Shown: piece by piece, positions 62,238-64,000 of the stretch
Numbering within the stretch: position 1 is the stretch's first letter
Layout: every line of letters begins with the position of its first letter
Source: an uncultured Flavobacteriaceae bacterium
Lineage (GTDB): Bacteria; Bacteroidota; Bacteroidia; Flavobacteriales; Flavobacteriaceae
Reading direction: 5' to 3'
Assembly (NCBI GenBank): GCA_905181615.1
Contig: CAJIYH010000006.1
Coordinates: forward strand, 62,001 to 126,000
Length of the DNA stretch: 64,000 bases
Translations under genes and position numbers: made by a program
Notes under the pieces: model-generated
What the model was told of the DNA's origin: nothing
What the model saw: the letters and a program-made list of their open reading frames with translations, nothing else
Database searches by the model: none

Positions 62238-63367
62238 CTAAAAAACGCTTTGATCTTAGACACAATGTGTTCCACTTGATCTTCAGTTAATTCTGAATGC
62301 ATGGGTAGCGCAATAACTTCTTTCACCAATTGATTGGTAACTTTAAAATCATCTTCATTATAGCCATCATGCGTGTATGCTTTCTGGGCATGCAAAGGGA
62401 CCGGATAATACACACCACATGGAATATCGTTTTCATTTAGAAACTTCACTAAAGCGTCTCTATCGCTATTTATTATTCTTAGCGTATATTGATGAAATAC
62501 ATGTGAGTTACAATCAGCTAATCTATAAGGAGTAATCACATTAGGATGATTGGAAAGTAAGTTTGTGTATTGAATAGCAGCCTGTTTTCTTCTTTCGTTA
62601 TAGTAATCTAAATACTGTAATTTAATTTTAAGAACCGCTGCTTGCATAGAATCTAGTCTAGAATTAACACCTACAACGTCGTGGTAGTATCGTGTGTACA
62701 TTCCGTGATTTACAATTCCTCGAATTAGGTGTGCTAATTCATCATCATTTGTAAAAATTGCACCCCCATCGCCATAAGCTCCTAAGTTTTTGGACGGGAA
62801 AAAAGAAGTTGCAGCTACATGACCAATAGTTCCGGTCTTTGCTTTGGTTCCGTCTTTGTGCTTATAGGTTGCGCCTATTCCTTGAGCGTTATCTTCAATC
62901 ACAAAAAGGTTGTATTTATTTGCCAAATCCATAATTTCGTCCATGGGAGCACTTTGTCCAAAAAGGTGCACTGGGATTATTGCTTTGGTTTTTGATGTAA
63001 TTGCTTTTGCAATTTCAGTTGGATCGATATTAAAGGTTTTAGGGTCAACATCAACCAGAACAGGTGTTAAGTTGAGTAAACTTATAACTTCTACTGTAGC
63101 AGCAAAAGTAAAATCTGCAGTGATGATTTCATCCCCAGGCTTCAAGCCTAAGCCCATTAAGGCTATTTGTAATGCATCTGTTCCGTTTGCACACGGAATA
63201 ACGTGCTTAACACCAAGATAGGCCTCTAAATCTGTTTGGAATTCTCGAACTGCAGGACCATTTATAAAAGAGGTGTTTTCTAAAACCTCCTGCAAAGCAG
63301 CATTAACTTCAGGTTTTATAAATTCATACTGAACTTTAAGGTCAACCATTTGAATTTTTTTCATCAT
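62234..63367 (-). CDS. DegT/DnrJ/EryC1/StrS sugar aminotransferase
   Basis: 377 residues. FINGPAVREF at 34-43, PCANGTDALQIAL at 58-70, PVHLFGQSAPMDEI at 132-145, EDNAQGIGA at 158-166 and PLP Lys193 in SFFPSKNLGAYGDGG. Close in pattern to WbpE/WlbC, which aminate UDP-3-keto-GlcNAcA in surface polysaccharide synthesis. Other pathway genes are not beside it, but kdtA (LPS core) is divergent from it. Start is one of two consecutive ATG codons. Confidence 0.9.
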   Translation of the reverse strand: MMKKIQMVDLKVQYEFIKPEVNAALQEVLENTSFINGPAVREFQTDLEAYLGVKHVIPCANGTDALQIALMGLGLKPGDEIITADFTFAATVEVISLLNLTPVLVDVDPKTFNIDPTEIAKAITSKTKAIIPVHLFGQSAPMDEIMDLANKYNLFVIEDNAQGIGATYKHKDGTKAKTGTIGHVAATSFFPSKNLGAYGDGGAIFTNDDELAHLIRGIVNHGMYTRYYHDVVGVNSRLDSMQAAVLKIKLQYLDYYNERRKQAAIQYTNLLSNHPNVITPYRLADCNSHVFHQYTLRIINSDRDALVKFLNENDIPCGVYYPVPLHAQKAYTHDGYNEDDFKVTNQLVKEVIALPMHSELTEDQVEHIVSKIKAFFS

Positions 63368-63368
63368 G

Positions 63369-63376
63369 CAAAATTA
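63369..63376 (-). promoter_or_regulatory. -7 box ahead of the DegT gene
   Basis: TAATTTTG on the minus strand, an exact TAnnTTTG, ending 1 nt before the first ATG (63367) and 4 nt before the second (63364). Compatible with a leaderless transcript starting at the second ATG. Confidence 0.4.
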
Positions 63377-63404
63377 AAGTGTAAATTTAAAAAAAGGAAT
63401 CTTC

Positions 63405-63435
63405 TTTCATGGGATTCATAGATAAACTATTTTTG
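63405..63435 (+). promoter_or_regulatory. Promoter candidate for kdtA
   Basis: TTTC at 63405-63408, a 19-nt spacer and TATTTTTG at 63428-63435 (exact -7 box), 18 nt before the kdtA ATG at 63454. Confidence 0.6.
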
Positions 63436-63453
63436 AATACTGAATAAGTAACT

Positions 63454-64000
63454 ATGTTATATTCCTTTTTAATAGAGATTTCGCTCCTTCTTTTACGAGT
63501 TGTTGCACTTTTTTCTAAAAAAATCGCACACTTTCTTAGTGTAAGGATTCATATTTTGGATACAATTCAAGAAAAAATCAATCCTTCAGATCATGTTTTA
63601 TGGTTTCATTGTGCTTCTTTAGGTGAGTTTGAACAAGCCAGACCCTTAATCGTTGCTGCCAAAAAAGAATATCCAAACCATAAAATTGTCCTTACTTTTT
63701 TTTCACCCTCAGGCTATGAAGTTCAAAAGAAATATTCACTTGCCGATGTTGTTACTTACCTTCCTCTGGATCGAAAAAAATCGATTAAAAGATTCATTGA
63801 AATTTTACAACCAGAAGCACTATTCCTTATAAAATATGAGTTTTGGCCAAACCTAATCAAGGTTTTGAAAAGCCAAAATGTCCCTATTTTCTCTATTTCA
63901 AGTGTTTTCAGAAAAAAACAACTTTTCTTTAAACCACACGGAACTTTCATGCGTAGGTTATTGAAAAAAATTGATTTCTTTTTTGTTCAAAACGAGCAAT
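63454..64000 (+). CDS. kdtA: 3-deoxy-D-manno-octulosonic acid transferase (5' part)
   Basis: The first 182 codons; the gene continues past the window. Adds Kdo to lipid IVA in LPS synthesis at the inner membrane. An N-terminal membrane helix (about 1-20) is followed by FHCASLGEFEQARPL, LTFFSPSGYE and the characteristic FLIKYEFWPNLI. Divergent from the DegT-type sugar aminotransferase. No frameshift in the visible part. Confidence 0.94.
   Translation, partial: MLYSFLIEISLLLLRVVALFSKKIAHFLSVRIHILDTIQEKINPSDHVLWFHCASLGEFEQARPLIVAAKKEYPNHKIVLTFFSPSGYEVQKKYSLADVVTYLPLDRKKSIKRFIEILQPEALFLIKYEFWPNLIKVLKSQNVPIFSISSVFRKKQLFFKPHGTFMRRLLKKIDFFFVQNEQ

Noticed and set aside
1-64000. CRISPR arrays, insertion sequences, prophage, defence systems
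   Set aside because: No direct repeats with regular spacing, no transposase, integrase or known defence domain among the translated genes.

Overview
The window is one piece of a compact, AT-rich Bacteroidota chromosome, almost certainly from the Flavobacteriia. The evidence is a type IX secretion plug protein (DUF5103), a GldA-type gliding ABC ATPase, Na+-NQR, a split MetH, a SAM-II type riboswitch, and repeated promoters of the Bacteroidota form (TTTG-like -33, about 19 nt spacer, TAnnTTTG -7). Genes are tightly packed with many 4-nt overlaps. I see no rRNA, tRNA, CRISPR array, insertion sequence, integrase or defence island. Almost all of it is core metabolism. The species cannot be named from the sequence.

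Layout. 1-677: a decayed locus with remnants of a DoxX-family membrane protein (+) and a uracil-DNA-glycosylase-family protein (-). 678-782: ribosomal protein THX (34 aa). 779-6753: yaaA, an rluD-like pseudouridine synthase, a PASTA protein, ddl, coaD, a Nudix hydrolase, pyrE and birA. 6811-11178: rsfS-ftsH-LUD-cdsA-psd. 11185-18154: valS, a DUF1573 protein, an aminotransferase, murB, dtd and rsgA. 18246-21890: gpmI-lipoprotein-map-methyltransferase, a four-gene run with ATGA overlaps. 21892-29262: apbE, a small conserved protein and nqrFEDCBA. 29438-34113: T9SS plug protein, apaG, rsmG, a fatty-acid desaturase and an aspartate-type aminotransferase.

34178-38300 is an aromatic amino-acid operon on the minus strand: pheA, aminotransferase, tyrA, then a DAHP synthase/chorismate mutase fusion. 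Ahead of it lies a complete Phe/Tyr transcription attenuator: promoter, a 23-codon leader peptide with a run of five Phe codons and three Tyr codons, a 1:2 hairpin, a 2:3 antiterminator and a 3:4 terminator. 38381-41644 holds a sterol-desaturase/double-CDGSH fusion, an SDR, gldA and a GNAT acetyltransferase. 41669-51530 is an eight-gene methionine/SAM operon (metK, metY, metX, osmC-like, metZ, metH N-half, metH C-half, metF) headed by a SAM-II type riboswitch with two visibly competing downstream helices.

51674-64000: deoxynucleoside kinase, membrane pyrophosphatase, pdhB, a bifunctional nuclease (DUF151/UVR), thyA, a class V aminotransferase, folA, fabD, an amidohydrolase, an alpha/beta hydrolase, a DegT-type sugar aminotransferase, and the 5' part of kdtA, cut by the window end.

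The two RNA leaders are the most rewarding signals. Each can be read to the level of individual pairing segments, and together they place all of the methionine/SAM and Phe/Tyr genes seen here under RNA-based feedback. No wholly new protein system was recognised. The less explained items are the CDGSH fusion, the OsmC gene inside the met operon, the small protein between nqrF and apbE, -7 boxes sitting 1-4 nt before start codons, and the decayed locus at the left edge.
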